64,000 bases of DNA from Devosia ginsengisoli (GTDB taxonomy: Bacteria > Pseudomonadota > Alphaproteobacteria > Rhizobiales > Devosiaceae), in assembly GCF_024707105.1 (NCBI RefSeq), contig NZ_JANQAJ010000006.1, forward strand, positions 1,046,486 through 1,110,485, in the 5' to 3' direction. This document shows, piece by piece, positions 54,084 to 63,852 of this stretch; the first letter of the stretch is position 1, and each line of letters begins with the position of its first letter. The position numbers and the translations under genes are program-made. Below the pieces are notes generated by a model. It was not told where the DNA came from. It searched no databases and saw only the letters and a list, made by a program, of their open reading frames with translations.

Positions 54084-54838
54084 GCGTCCTTCTCGTCGGC
54101 GGTGCCGGCCATGTCGGCAAGCTGATCACACCCTATCTCAAGGCAAGGCACACGATCCGCGTGCTCGACCTCGGCGATCCCGGCGATCCGGATATCGAGT
54201 ACGTGAAGGGCTCGGTGCTCGACCCCGAGGCGATCCGCACGGCGCTTGCCGATGTCGACGTGTTCGTCTGGCTCGCGATGCGCAACGGGCAGGGTGGCAT
54301 GGTGACCAACCAGAGCCTCGAGGACATCGTCAACAACTACGACCTCAACACCAAGGCGCTGCACCTCTTCCTCTACCTGGCGCAGGAAGCGGGGGTGAAG
54401 CGCGGGGTCTATACGAGCTCGATGAGCGTCCACTATCGCGGCCGGCCCTTCTATGCGGCCGAAGCCGACGTACCGCTCGACTCGCCCTCGGTCTACGGGC
54501 TCAGCAAGGGGCTGGGCGAAGGGATCTGCGCCTATTTCGCGCGCTGGTTCGGCACCAGCATCATCAGCCTGCGCATCTCGGGTCCGCGCTCGCGCGAAGC
54601 CTATCTCAAGGAGCGCCGCAATCCGCCGCAGCGCGCCGGCGACGGCAGCTTCGTCTATCCGCTCGACGAGGAAGACATGGCCAATGCCTATCTCGGCGCC
54701 ATCGAGACGGTGGCAAAGGCGACGGAACCGGGCTTCGAGGCAGTGTTCATCGTCGCCGACGAAAACGGCGAGGAGCATGATCTCGGCAAGGCGGAACGGC
54801 TGATCGGGTGGAAACCGCAGTCGCAGCGGCTGATCTGA
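54080..54838 (+). CDS. NAD(P)-dependent epimerase/dehydrogenase, uronate-dehydrogenase-like
   Basis: 252 residues, intact. MRVLLVGGAGHVGKLITPYLKARHTIRVLDL carries the GxxGxxG cofactor motif. DVFVWLAM, a Ser in YTSSMSVHY and the YxxxK in VYGLSKGLGEGICAYF follow, then LRISGPRSREAYLKERRNPPQ. The C-terminus ends LIGWKPQ. Length and layout resemble uronate dehydrogenase (Udh, uronate to aldarolactone), which would fit KdgD nearby; substrate specificity is unproven. It overlaps the isomerase gene by 4 bp, indicating coupling. Confidence 0.78.
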   Translation: MRVLLVGGAGHVGKLITPYLKARHTIRVLDLGDPGDPDIEYVKGSVLDPEAIRTALADVDVFVWLAMRNGQGGMVTNQSLEDIVNNYDLNTKALHLFLYLAQEAGVKRGVYTSSMSVHYRGRPFYAAEADVPLDSPSVYGLSKGLGEGICAYFARWFGTSIISLRISGPRSREAYLKERRNPPQRAGDGSFVYPLDEEDMANAYLGAIETVAKATEPGFEAVFIVADENGEEHDLGKAERLIGWKPQSQRLI

Positions 54839-54879
54839 CTGGGTGTGGTTGCGCTACGCCGCCGCGCCTGCCTCTATCA

Positions 54880-54966
54880 CCGTCATCCGCGGGCTTGACC
54901 CGCGGACCCATCCTTGAGCGCGACCCGCACCAACGTATCGGTCCCCGGGTCGAGCCCGGGATGACG
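54880..54966. repeat. CGTCATCCGCGGGCTTGAC inverted repeat (family C)
   Basis: Left arm CGTCATCCGCGGGCTTGACC, right arm GGTCGAGCCCGGGATGACG, ~45-bp centre. It lies in the 240-bp convergent gap between the epimerase and the serine hydrolase. The rest of the gap holds nothing recognised. Confidence 0.7.
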
Positions 54967-55075
54967 ACTGAGAGATGCAGGGGAGGACCCTGCGCCAGCC
55001 ACGCTATGGGCGCTAGCGAGCGCCACCTTCGAAGGGATCGACCGCGGCGTCCTCGCCAGCTCGAAGCTCCCGCTC

Positions 55076-56226
55076 CTATCTCACCAGTATCTCCCGCAAC
55101 GCCGTCACCACGCTGTTGCCGCGCTGTTCCGGCGGACTTTCCATGCGGTTGGTTATGTAGGCGAAGCCCACCTTGTGGATGGGGTCGGCGAAGGCCACCT
55201 GGCCGCCGGCACCGTCGTGGCCGAAGCTTTTTGGCGTCAGCAGCGGGCGGGGCTCTGCGTCGAGCATGAAGCCCATGCCCCAGCGATACCAGGGCGGGCC
55301 ATTGGGGTAGATACCCGGGCCGCCCGAGACCTCTCGCGTCGCGCGTTCGATGACATCCGGTCCGACGGTACGAAAGCCCTCGGTCTCTGTCACCGCCGCC
55401 GACCAGAAGGTGGCAAGGCCATCGGCTGTGGCGACGCCACCTGCGCCCGGCAATTCGGCGACGACCAGGCGGCGGTCGTTGAAGCCTCCGTTCGGGGTCG
55501 CGAGCGTCGTCGGCAGCGCCTTGCCGAAGGTCACCGCCCGCTCGGGCCAATTCGGGTTCGGCACCGGCAGCACCGGCTGGGTTGCCGGGTCCGGCGGAAT
55601 GACGCTCAGGTGCGCTGGCTCGACATCGTCGTCAATGCCGATCCAGAGATCGGCGCCGAGTGGCCCGGTGATCTCCTTCAGATACGCCCCGGGCATCCTG
55701 CCGGTGACGCGGCGCACCATTTCCCGGTCAGCCAGCCATGGGTCAGCGGATGGTAGGCGTAGCCGGAATCCGGCTTGAACAGCGGCCGCTGGGCGGCCAG
55801 CGCCGCCACCATGGTCTGCCAGGTGCACAGATCGTCGACGCCGAGGTCTTGCTCAATAGCCAGCAGTCCGGCGCGATGCGACAGGGCCTCGCGCACGGTG
55901 ATCGCCGCCTTCCCCGCCTGGGCAAATTCCGGCCAGTAGCGGGCGACCGGGGCGTCGTAATCGAGCAGGCCCTGTTCGACGAGGCGGGCGACCAGCAGCG
56001 ACATCACGCCCTTGGTGCAGGAAAAGATCACGCCCGGCGTGTCCTGTCGCCACGGTCGGCCGGTGCGCGTGTCGGCGGTGCCGCCCCAGAGTTGCGCCAC
56101 ATAGTTGCCGTCGACCCGGATGGCGAGTGACGCCCCCATGCCGGGCCGGCCCGCGAAGCCGCTGGCAAACGCATCCGCCACGCGCTCGAAACCCGGCGCG
56201 ACCGTGCCGTCAATGGCAATGCTCAT
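55076..56226 (-). CDS. Serine beta-lactamase-like hydrolase/esterase (EstB type; one frameshift)
   Basis: MSIAIDGTVAPGFERVADAFASGFAGRPGMGASLAIRVDG begins it. SxxK in VIFSCTKGVMSLLVARLV, a YxN-like GYAYHPLTHGWLTG (Y-x-Y-H), HRAGLLAIEQDL and the C-terminal HDGAGGQVAFADP (HxGG/KTG equivalent) place it in class C/PBP-type esterases. ~380 residues. One indel near 55722 splits it. No signal peptide, so cytosolic; it may hydrolyse lactones or esters of sugar acids. Confidence 0.85.
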
Positions 56227-56333
56227 GTGGCGTTCCCCCCCGCAATGGGCAGCACTGTGGCCGATCAGTGCGGGGATGGCGATGGGCAGAAGGGATGAGG
56301 GACGATGGTGCCCAGGCACCGGGCCCCGCCCAC

Positions 56334-56448
56334 ACCTCTCCCTTGGGGGAGAGGTCGGCGCGTAGCGCCGGGTGAGGGGCCTTCTCTGCGCTCGGTGTCC
56401 ATGGCAAGGCCCCCTCACCCCAGCCCTCTCCCCCAAGGGAGAGGGGGC
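56334..56448. repeat. CTCTCCC/GGGAGAG inverted repeat, copy 8
   Basis: ACCTCTCCCTTGGGGGAGAG...GGGTGAGGGGCC paired with GGCCCCCTCACCCCAGCCCT/CTCCCCCAAGGGAGAGGGGG, between the hydrolase and GntR genes. Confidence 0.7.
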
Positions 56449-56474
56449 GATGGAAGCGCTCACAGTGCCAAACC

Positions 56475-57200
56475 TCACCCCACCGCCGCCGCGTCGTTGG
56501 CGATACGCCACTCGCGATAGCGCCGCCGTCCGTCCTCGAGGTGTCGGCGCATGGCGACGCGGGCTTCGTCCGGCTTGCGATCCGAGATGGCGTCGTAGAT
56601 GCGCTGGTGCTCGCCGGCGATGATCTCGAGGAACTCGGCCTTGCTGCGCTCGTCGATGAAGGTGGCGCCCAGAGCCCGGCGCGGAATCAGGCGCTCGCCG
56701 ACCTCGTCGACGAACAGGCGGAAGCGGTTGTTGTTGGTCGCATCGGCGATGGCGCGGTGGAAGGCGCGGTCGGCGTCGGTCGCGAGCGTCTTGTCCTTGA
56801 AGTGCTTCCTGAACTGCACCAGCGCCTGCGCCATGCGGACCAGGTTGATCTCGGTGCGGCGCTCGGCGGCGAGCCCGGCCGCCTCGACTTCGACCGCGAT
56901 GCGGATCTCCATGAAGTCGAGGATGTCGCCGATCTCCTCCGGCGCGGCCATGAACAGGGCCATGCCCTTGGCGGCCGGCGGCGGGGCCTCGACATAGACG
57001 CCGCTGCCGCGCAGCGAGCGCAGGCGTCCCTCCGCCTTGAGGCTGGCGATGGCCTCGCGCACCACGGTCCGGCTCACCGAAAACTGGCGGCAGAGATCGT
57101 CGGCAGCCGGCAGGCGGTCGCCCGGTTTCAGGTGATCGGCCTCGATGAGCCGCAGGAGATCGAGCTTGACCCGATCAGTCAGGTGAAGAGTGGCAGACAT
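56475..57200 (-). CDS. GntR-family regulator, FadR subfamily (FCD domain)
   Basis: 241 residues from ATG 57200. N-terminal winged HTH: DRVKLDLLRLIEADHLKPGDRLPAADDLCRQFSVSRTVVREAIASLKAEGRLRSLRGSGVYVEA. Helical FCD ligand domain: ILDFMEIRIAVEVEAAGLAAERRTEINL, DADRAFHRAIADATNNNRF (metal D/H), GEHQRIYDAISDRKPDEARVAMRRHLE (H). FCD proteins bind small acids such as uronates or keto-sugar acids. Divergent from the mannonate-dehydratase gene, so it likely represses the sugar-acid cluster. Intact. Confidence 0.9.
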   Translation of the reverse strand: MSATLHLTDRVKLDLLRLIEADHLKPGDRLPAADDLCRQFSVSRTVVREAIASLKAEGRLRSLRGSGVYVEAPPPAAKGMALFMAAPEEIGDILDFMEIRIAVEVEAAGLAAERRTEINLVRMAQALVQFRKHFKDKTLATDADRAFHRAIADATNNNRFRLFVDEVGERLIPRRALGATFIDERSKAEFLEIIAGEHQRIYDAISDRKPDEARVAMRRHLEDGRRRYREWRIANDAAAVG

Positions 57201-57298
57201 TCCCGTGCTTTCCGTAGACTTCGACCGGTCGAACGGGTCGACTTCCACCGCGGTCCGACAGCGAAGTTCCCTACTTCGCTTGCCGCACCGAAAAATCT

Positions 57299-57306
57299 AT
57301 CATACT
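57299..57306. promoter_or_regulatory. Candidate GntR site, ATCATACT copy 1
   Basis: ATCATACT in the GntR/uxuA divergent gap, 36 bp before the uxuA-like start. The same octamer recurs (as AGTATGAT) at 59935-59942 and 60022-60029. Confidence 0.45.
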
Positions 57307-57341
57307 ACTTTGAAGAAGTCATAGAACAATGAGGGGGAGAC

Positions 57342-58517
57342 ATGTACGTAGGCACCCAGATGGGCGGCGGCCAGCTGGCTGAGGCCGGTGATCGCTATCT
57401 CAAGCAGCTTGCCCAACTGGGGGTCAAGCATGTTTGCATCGATCCCGAGGGCGACCCGTGGCAGTGGGATCGCGATATCCTGATGCGGCATCGCGACCGG
57501 ATGGAGAGCTTCGGGCTCATCCTCGACATGGTGCAGCTGCCGCTGCCGTCATCGGGCATCGAGCGGAACCACCAGGCCCCCGGCATCGTGCTCGGGCGGC
57601 CGGGCGAGCGCGACCGCGAGATCGACGGCATCTGCCGCATCATCGAGGCGCTGGCCGAGGCCGGCATCGGGGCGGCCAAGTACAATTTCAACGTGCTGGG
57701 CATTCCGCGCACCACGTCCGAGACCGGGCGCGGTGGGCAGGTGCTGTCCACGTGGCGAGCCGACAAGGCCGAGAACGCCGATACGCTGACCATCGCCGGC
57801 AAGGTCAGCGCCGACGAGTTCTGGGAGCGCATCACCTATTTCCTCGAGCGGGTCGTGCCGGTCGCGACCACCAACAGGGTGCGCCTCGCCTGCCACCCGC
57901 ACGACCCGATGACGCCGCCCGGTTTCCGCGGTTTCGAAAAGCGCGTGCTCGGCGATGCCGAGGGGCTGATGAAGTTCGTGCAGATCGCCGAGAGCCCCTA
58001 TCACGGGCTCAATTTCTGCCAGGGCACGGTGGCCGAGAGCCTCGAAAACCCGCGCGAGGAAATCGGCGAGATCATCCGCTGGTTCGGCAAGCGCAAGAAG
58101 ATCTTCAACGTCCATTTCCGCAACATCAAGGGCGGGCGCTACTCGTTCACCGAGGAGTTTCCCGATGCGGGCGACATGGACATGCCGGCGGCGCTCAAGA
58201 TCTATCACGAGGTGGGCTATGACGGCATGATCATGCCCGACCACGTGCCGCATATCGACGCCGCCAACTCCAACGAAACCGCCTTCGCCTTCTGCTTCGG
58301 CTACATCATCGCCTGCTTCCAGGCGAATGGTTGGGATCCGTACGGCGACGGCATTTCGGGGCGGTTCGCGGTAGGGTATCGCCGAGAGGGCGTCCCCCCC
58401 TCCGCCGGGCTGGCGCCGGCACCTCCCCGCCCCGCGGGGGGAGGACCGAATGGGGCGAGATCGTGCCACAGCAAATCCTCCCCCGCGGGGCGGGGGAGGT
58501 GTCAGGCGTCAGCCTGA
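57342..58517 (+). CDS. uxuA: Mannonate dehydratase-like protein (UxuA family)
   Basis: MYVGTQMGGGQLAEAGDRYLKQLAQLGVKHVCIDPEGDP starts the TIM barrel. IGAAKYNFNVLGIPRTTSE, LACHPHDPM, YHGLNFCQGTVAESLENP (metal Cys), NVHFRNIKGGRYSFTEEFPDAGDMDMPAALK (metal His) and GMIMPDHVPHIDAANS (Asp/His) match mannonate dehydratase, which makes 2-keto-3-deoxygluconate. The conserved part ends near residue 330 (58330). The remaining residues run into an inverted repeat, so the true stop is probably lost by an indel near 58340-58375. Confidence 0.75.
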   Translation: MYVGTQMGGGQLAEAGDRYLKQLAQLGVKHVCIDPEGDPWQWDRDILMRHRDRMESFGLILDMVQLPLPSSGIERNHQAPGIVLGRPGERDREIDGICRIIEALAEAGIGAAKYNFNVLGIPRTTSETGRGGQVLSTWRADKAENADTLTIAGKVSADEFWERITYFLERVVPVATTNRVRLACHPHDPMTPPGFRGFEKRVLGDAEGLMKFVQIAESPYHGLNFCQGTVAESLENPREEIGEIIRWFGKRKKIFNVHFRNIKGGRYSFTEEFPDAGDMDMPAALKIYHEVGYDGMIMPDHVPHIDAANSNETAFAFCFGYIIACFQANGWDPYGDGISGRFAVGYRREGVPPSAGLAPAPPRPAGGGPNGARSCHSKSSPAGRGRCQASA

Positions 58518-58530
58518 CGGAGGGGGCGTC
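58395..58530. repeat. CTCCCC/GGGGAG inverted repeat, copy 9
   Basis: GACGCCCCCTCCGTCAGG-type ends pair with GCGTCCCCCCCTCCGCC; inner arms CACCTCCCCGCCCCGCGGGG and CCTCCCCCGCGGGGCGGGGG. It underlies the unlikely 3' part of the uxuA-like frame. Confidence 0.65.
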
Positions 58531-58533
58531 GAT

Positions 58534-58884
58534 CTATCGGATACCGCCCTGGGCAGCAGCCTTCTGCGGCTTGGCGGGCTTTGCCGTCCGGGCCACCAGC
58601 AGCTTGTGCGTTTCGGCGACGCTGATGCGGAACGCCACCAGCAGGTCGCGCAGGCAGCCGACGCGTATGGCGTCGAAGCCGCTGAGGCCGGGGGCGACGC
58701 CGGCGATGGCCTCGAGCTCGTCATCGAGGCTCGACAGCAGTTTTTCTGCACGGGCAAGATGTCGCTTGGTCACGCGACCGGTGCCGGTCGCAAGTTCACG
58801 CAGACGATCGGCGTCGTCTTCCCAATCGGAGTACGACAGGCCGTCAATCACCAGCTGCGACTGGGTGGGCCGTTCTACTGTCAT
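58534..58884 (-). CDS. Conserved hypothetical protein, 116 aa
   Basis: 116 residues, helical and charged: LSYSDWEDDADRLRELATGTGRVTKRHLARAEKLLSSLDDELEAIAGVAPGLSGFDAIRVGCLRDLLVAFRISVAETHKLLVARTAK. A basic tail ends it. No membrane segment or known motif. Intact frame. It stands in the catabolic cluster between the uxuA-like gene and kdgD, but nothing in the sequence ties it to the pathway. Confidence 0.55.
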   Translation of the reverse strand: MTVERPTQSQLVIDGLSYSDWEDDADRLRELATGTGRVTKRHLARAEKLLSSLDDELEAIAGVAPGLSGFDAIRVGCLRDLLVAFRISVAETHKLLVARTAKPAKPQKAAAQGGIR

Positions 58885-59001
58885 CGGCTACTCAATTACT
58901 ACTTACGCAATGTCCGGCAGCCACCAAAGTGGCTACCGATCATGGCAGAAGATAGAATGGAACACCGATTGTCTACCCGACCCGCCGGGTAAGGTTATTT
59001 C

Positions 59002-59906
59002 TCAGGCGTGGGCGGCGATCAGGCCGCGCAGCACTTCACGCTCGCTGGCATCGAGTTCGGTCAGCGGGGTGCGGACCTTGCCGGCACCGTGACCGACGAG
59101 CTCGGCGCCGGCCTTGATCATCGATACGGCATAACCGCGCTTCTTGTCCCTCAGCTCGATCAGCGGCAGGTAGAAGCTCTTCATCAGCGCATCGATCGTG
59201 GAATTGTCGCGCTGGCGCACGGCCCGGTAGAAGCGCAGGGCCAGCTCGGGCACGAAGTTGAACACGGCCGACGAATAGGTGGTGACGCCCATTTCGAGAT
59301 AGGGCTGGGCGAAGACCTCGGCCGTCGGCAGGCCGCCGACATGCACCACGCGGTCGCCCATGCGGTGGGCGATGCGCTGCATCAGCTGCAGGTCGCCGAT
59401 GCCGTCCTTGTAGCCGATCAGGTTAGGGCAGGTTTCCGCCAGCTTCTCGAGCCCGGCGGGAGAGGGCGGGAATTGTCGCGGGCGTAGTAGATGACGCCGA
59501 TGCCGACGGCATTGCAGATCGCCTGCATGTGGGCGATGACGCCCGCCTCCTCGGCGAACATCAGGTAGTGGGGCAGCACCAGGATACCGGCAGCGCCGGC
59601 CGCCTCGGCGCGCCGGGCGAGGTCGACGGCCATGCGCGTGCCGTAGCCGACACCGGCCAGCACCGGCACGTCCTTGTGGCTGTTCTCGACCGCGGTGCGG
59701 ATCACCGCGTCGTACTCGTCATAGCCGATGGAGAAGAACTCGCCGGTGCCGCCGGCGGCGAACTGTCCGGCTGCCTCGTAGGACGAGAGCCACTGCAGGC
59801 GCTGGGCGTAGCCAGCCGCATAGAACTCGCCGTCGGCGCCGAAATCGGTGACCGGAAACGACAGCAGCCCCGAGCCGATCTTGGTCTTGATCTCGTCAAA
59901 CGTCAT
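59002..59906 (-). CDS. kdgD: 5-dehydro-4-deoxyglucarate dehydratase KdgD (one frameshift)
   Basis: ~303 residues of the DHDPS/NAL aldolase superfamily. GSGLLSFPVTDFGADGEFY, the GTGEFFS loop (FAAGGTGEFFSIGYDEY), VLAGVGYGTRMAVDLARRAEAAGAAGILVLPHYLM, catalytic Tyr in GVIYYARDNS, and the Schiff-base Lys in LIGYKDGIGDLQLM. KdgD dehydrates and decarboxylates 5-keto-4-deoxyglucarate to 2-oxoglutarate semialdehyde in D-glucarate/galactarate or uronate oxidation. One indel near 59463 breaks the frame. An ATCATACT motif precedes its start. Confidence 0.9.
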
Positions 59907-60341
59907 CGGTGCTCTCCCGTCCGCATCGGAAATTAGTATGATTACTTTCGACTATCACCGCCGACGCACGGGTGTCAACGCGACGCAAGTGGCTTTCCGC
60001 CGCCGCGTTTTTGCCACAGGCAGTATGATTGGTCGTTGACAGCGCCCGGATAGAACTACAGATTGACGTACGTTCGGCATCAGAACTTGAGAAGCCGGCG
60101 ACCGGGCAACGTTCCGGAGGAGGGAGGGCGACGTGCAGCACACGATGTGTGTCCATTTCATTTCGTCCAGCCGCGGCCAACGAGGGTCACGGCAGCCATT
60201 CCCATTGCACAAATTGCCAGGCGACTTGCCGTGCCAGGAGGACGCATCGCTTTGACGATCTGACAGTCTCGTTTGGAGACCCGGCGCGCGGTTGAGGGAC
60301 TGGCCGTCGGGATACGAGAAGAAAATGTGGAGGAGACATTC
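59907..60341. promoter_or_regulatory. Divergent control region of kdgD and the solute-binding protein gene
   Basis: 435 bp without a convincing gene. It holds two copies of AGTATGAT (59935-59942 and 60022-60029), the first within AGTA-TGAT-TACT. These match ATCATACT upstream of the uxuA-like gene. I see no RNA structure. Confidence 0.5.
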
Positions 60342-61747
60342 ATGACCAAAGACAAATTCAGCCGCCGCGACATTCTGCGGGGGCTCGGCGGCGGTAGGCG
60401 CCGGCATCGTGCTGGGCGCGAACGGATTGCCCGTTTTCGCCCAGGATGCGCCCAAGCCCGACGAGGCCCTGCCGGTCGGCGACAAGAGCAAGCTGACCGT
60501 CATTCACCGCACCGAGTATTTCGAGGCGGCGCAGACGGCCTTCCGCGACACGGTGCAGGCCTTTGCCGATTCCAAGGGCGTCCAGCTCGACATCTCGACC
60601 ACCAACCCGGAATCGTTCGGCGACTTCCTCGGCAAGACCGACTGCCGCGGTGAAGGCCGGAAACCCGCCGGATTTCGCCTACACCTCGAACGTTTCGATC
60701 AGCCAGCTGCACATTCTCGACCTCGTCGAGGACGTGACCGACGTGGTCGACGAGGCGATCGCCAAGTACGGCGCCATCATGCCGGGCCTCAACGCCGCCA
60801 AGACGGCGCAGTTCGACGGGCGCTGGAAGGCCATCCCGCTGATCGGCACGACAACGGGCTACTACGCCCGCGGCGACAAGCTCAAGGAAAAGGGCATCGA
60901 CCCGGCATCGCTCAAGACCATCGTCGATCGCCGCGAAGCGGCGCTGGCGATCTCGGGCCCGGATTTCTACGGCTGGGGCTTCACGCCCAACCAGTCGGGT
61001 GACGGCTTCGGCTTCCTGATTGCCGTGGTGCAGGCGTTCGGTGGTCACTTCACCGACGAAGCCGGCCAGGTGGTGACCTTCGATACGCCGGAGACGGTCG
61101 CGGCCTTCGAGTTCCTGCGCGAAACCTACGACCGCAACGGCAAGTATGCCGCCATGCTGCCGCCGGGTGTCGAAAGCTGGAACGACACGGGCAACAACGA
61201 AGCGTACCTGGCGGGCCAGATCGGCTTCACCCAGAACGCCTTCTCGATCTATGCCCAGGCCAAGCGTGACAACAATCCGGTCTATCCGAACACGCTGCTG
61301 CTGCAGGCCCCCGCTGCGATCAACGGCGACAGCCGCGATGGCGGCAACGTCGGCGGCTGGATGACCATCTTCAAGGGGGCGCCGAACGTGGCGCTCGCCA
61401 AGGAGCTGGCGCTCAACCTGCTCGATCCGGCCAACTTCTCCAAGATCGCGGCGCTGGGCAGCGTGCTGTTCACACCGGCCTACCAGAACCTGTGGACGCC
61501 GGAACTGCTTGCTGCAGAACCGAACCTTGCGACCATCAAGCAGGCGGTGGATGTGCAGGATCCGTTCCTCGGCCAGTCCTGGCCGGCGAACCCGAACGCC
61601 GGTGTCGACGCCATCCGCGCCCAGGGCGTGCTGGAGCAGTCGGTCGGCAACGTCATCTCCGGTCGCATGTCGCCCGCCGATGCCGTCAAGGATGCGCACA
61701 ACAAGATGCGCGACATCTTCGAAGAAGGCGGCATGCCGCAGCCGTAA
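60342..61747 (+). CDS. Tat-exported sugar ABC transporter solute-binding protein (frameshifted)
   Basis: GGAGGAGACATTC precedes ATG 60342. The twin-arginine signal is SRRDILRGLGGG then, after an extra base near 60400, VGAGIVLGANGLPVFAQDA. A type I extracellular solute-binding (MalE/UgpB-like) domain follows: KLTVIHRTEYFEAAQTAFRDTVQAFADSKGVQLDISTTNPESFGDFLGK, another indel near 60645, then NPPDFAYTSNVSISQLHILDLVEDV, IPLIGTTTGYYARGDKLKEKG and FLIAVVQAFGGHFTDEAGQVVTFDTPETVAAFEFL. ~465 residues. It binds the sugar or sugar acid for the permeases that follow. Confidence 0.88.
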
Positions 61748-61892
61748 GGGCAGCGATGCCTCGAGGCGGGGACGGTCAGCCGCCCTCCGCCCATATCCCC
61801 GCGCCGGATGAGGTTGTCACATCGTGATGCCCGGCCGCGCCAACTCCTGCACCCGAGCCACCAGGGTGCTTCAGCTGGAAGGAGGCTTGACC

Positions 61893-62941
61893 ATGGACAA
61901 GCGTATCACTCTCGACATGCCCGTCAGCGGCACAAGCACTGCCGCGCGTCCGCGGTTCAAGCTCAAGAACATCCTGGGGCGCGACTGGCGCATCGCCTAC
62001 CTGTTCGTGCTGCCCATGGTCCTGCTGATGGCGGGCCTGATCTTCTGGCCGTTCATTTCGGCCATCCTGATGTCGATGACCACCTTCAACTTCAACACCG
62101 GCGACACGGTGCAGGTGGGCTTGCGCAACTATCAGCGGCTCTACACGAACTCGGACTACCTGCTGAGCCTCAGCAACACGATCAACTTCACCTTCTGGTC
62201 GCTGAGCATCAAGTTCGTGACCGGCATGACCATCGCCATGATCCTTCATTCCAAGCTGCCCTGGCGCAACCTGATGTCGGCGATCATGCTGCTGCCCTGG
62301 ATCGTGCCCGAGATCGTCACGGCGCTCGCCTGGAAGTCGATCTACGACCCGCTGTTCGGCGGCCTGAACCCGATCCTGCAGGGCATGGGCGTCATCGACA
62401 AGCCGCTGGGCTGGCTGTCGGATTCGAACCTCGCGCTCGGCAGCGTCATCGCGGTGAACGTGGAAGGGCATTCCGTTCTTCACCCTGCTGCTGCTGGCCG
62501 GCCTCAAGGCCATCGATACCGAGCTCTACGAATCGGCCGAAGTCGACGGCGCCAACGCGGTGCAGCGCTTCCGCTACGTCACCCTGCCGGGCATGCGCTA
62601 CGTCATCCTCGTGGTGCTGCTGCTGAGCTTCATCTCGACCTTCAACCAGTTCGGCCTCATCTTCCTGATGACCGGCGGCGGCCCCGTCGGGCGCCACGCG
62701 CCTCTATTCGATCCTCGCCTACGAGAAGGCGATCGGCTCGCTGCAATACGGCCCGGGTTCGGCGATTGCGCTGTCCGTCGCGCCGCTGATGGCCTTCCTC
62801 ATCTACCTGCTGAGCAAGTATATGCGGCATGACGAGCGGGCCGCGGGCGTGCAGAAGAAGGGGCTGGGCATCGGCAAGTTCTTCGGCGCCCTGTTCAGCC
62901 GTGTGCTCGATGTCTTCTTCTGGCCGTTCTCGACATGTTGA
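61893..62941 (+). CDS. Sugar ABC transporter permease, MalF type (frameshifted)
   Basis: GGAAGGAGGC before ATG 61893. Six membrane helices: IAYLFVLPMVLLMAGLIFWPFISAILMSM, FTFWSLSIKFVTGMTIAMILH, LMSAIMLLPWIVPEIVTALAW. After an indel near 62465: FFTLLLLAGLKAIDTELYESAEVDGANAVQRFRYVTLPGM (EAA loop, ATPase contact), YVILVVLLLSFISTFNQFGLIFLMTGGGP. After another near 62695: GPGSAIALSVAPLMAFLIYLLSKYM. The stop (TGA 62939-62941) overlaps the start of the second permease. No ATPase gene is reached before the window ends. Confidence 0.88.
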
Positions 62942-63852
62942 ACCGTGGCATCGAAAGCCTCGGCCAGGCGCTGCGCAAGCGCATGACCGGCTCGGCAGCA
63001 AAGCCCGTGTTCAAGCCCAAGGAGCGCGAGCGGATGGGCATCGGCCTGCGCATCCTGATCCTGTTGCCGATCATGGTGTTCGTGCTGTTCCTGTTCTACT
63101 GGGTGATGATCACCTCGTTCAAGACCACCAGCCAGATCAGCCAGCGGCAGTCGATCTTCTGGCCCAACCCGCCGACGCTGAGCCAGTACCAGGAGCTGCT
63201 GTTCGGCTCGCCGTTCCTCCACTGGCTGGGCAACTCGGTGCTGATCGCGGCGCTCTCGACGGTCATCTCGGTCGCCATCGCGGCACTCGCGGCCTATGCG
63301 CTGACCCGGCTGAAGTTCCTTGGGGCGGGGCTGCTGACCACGGCGATCCTGATCACCTACCTGTTGCCGGGTACGCTGATCTTCATTCCGCTCTACCAGA
63401 CGCTGAGCGATCTCGGGCTGATCAACAGCTACGGTGCGCTGCTGACCACGTATCCGACGTTCCTCGTTCCCTTCGCCACCTGGGTGCTGATCGCCTACTT
63501 CCGTTCGATCCCGGTGGAGCTCGAAGAGGCCGCGATGATCGACGGGGCGAGCCGGCTCTATGCCTTCGTGCGCATCACGCAGCGCCGGCGGCGCCGGCCC
63601 TGCTCTCGGTCGCGCTCTTCGCCTTCACCAACGCGTGTGGAACGAGTTCCTGTTCGCCTTCGTGTTCATCACGTCGGAATCGCTCATGACCCTGCCGATC
63701 GCCTGCAGTCCATGGTGGTGGGCGATATCCCGCCCTGGGGCGAACTGATGGCGGCCCTCGCTGCTGACCGCAATCCCTGTGGCGATCCTCTACATGTACG
63801 CCCAGAGGTTCCTCTCGTCGGCGGACTGACCGTGGGCGCGGTGAAGGGGTAG
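62935..63852 (+). CDS. Sugar ABC transporter permease, MalG type (frameshifted)
   Basis: ATG 62935 lies inside the previous gene's end. MGIGLRILILLPIMVFVLFLFYWVMITSFKT, FWPNPPTLSQYQELLFGSPFLHWLGNSVLIAALSTVISVAIAALAAYALTRLKF, LLTTAILITYLLPGTLIFIPLYQTLSDLGLINSYGALLTTYPTFLVPFATWVLIAYFRSIPVELEEAAMIDGASRLYAFVRIT (EAA loop). Broken pieces WNEFLFAFVFITSE and LQSMVVGDIPPWGELMAA follow with indels near 63588, 63640, 63700 and 63760. Second membrane subunit of the sugar importer. Confidence 0.88.
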   Translation: MLNRGIESLGQALRKRMTGSAAKPVFKPKERERMGIGLRILILLPIMVFVLFLFYWVMITSFKTTSQISQRQSIFWPNPPTLSQYQELLFGSPFLHWLGNSVLIAALSTVISVAIAALAAYALTRLKFLGAGLLTTAILITYLLPGTLIFIPLYQTLSDLGLINSYGALLTTYPTFLVPFATWVLIAYFRSIPVELEEAAMIDGASRLYAFVRITQRRRRRPCSRSRSSPSPTRVERVPVRLRVHHVGIAHDPADRLQSMVVGDIPPWGELMAALAADRNPCGDPLHVRPEVPLVGGLTVGAVKG

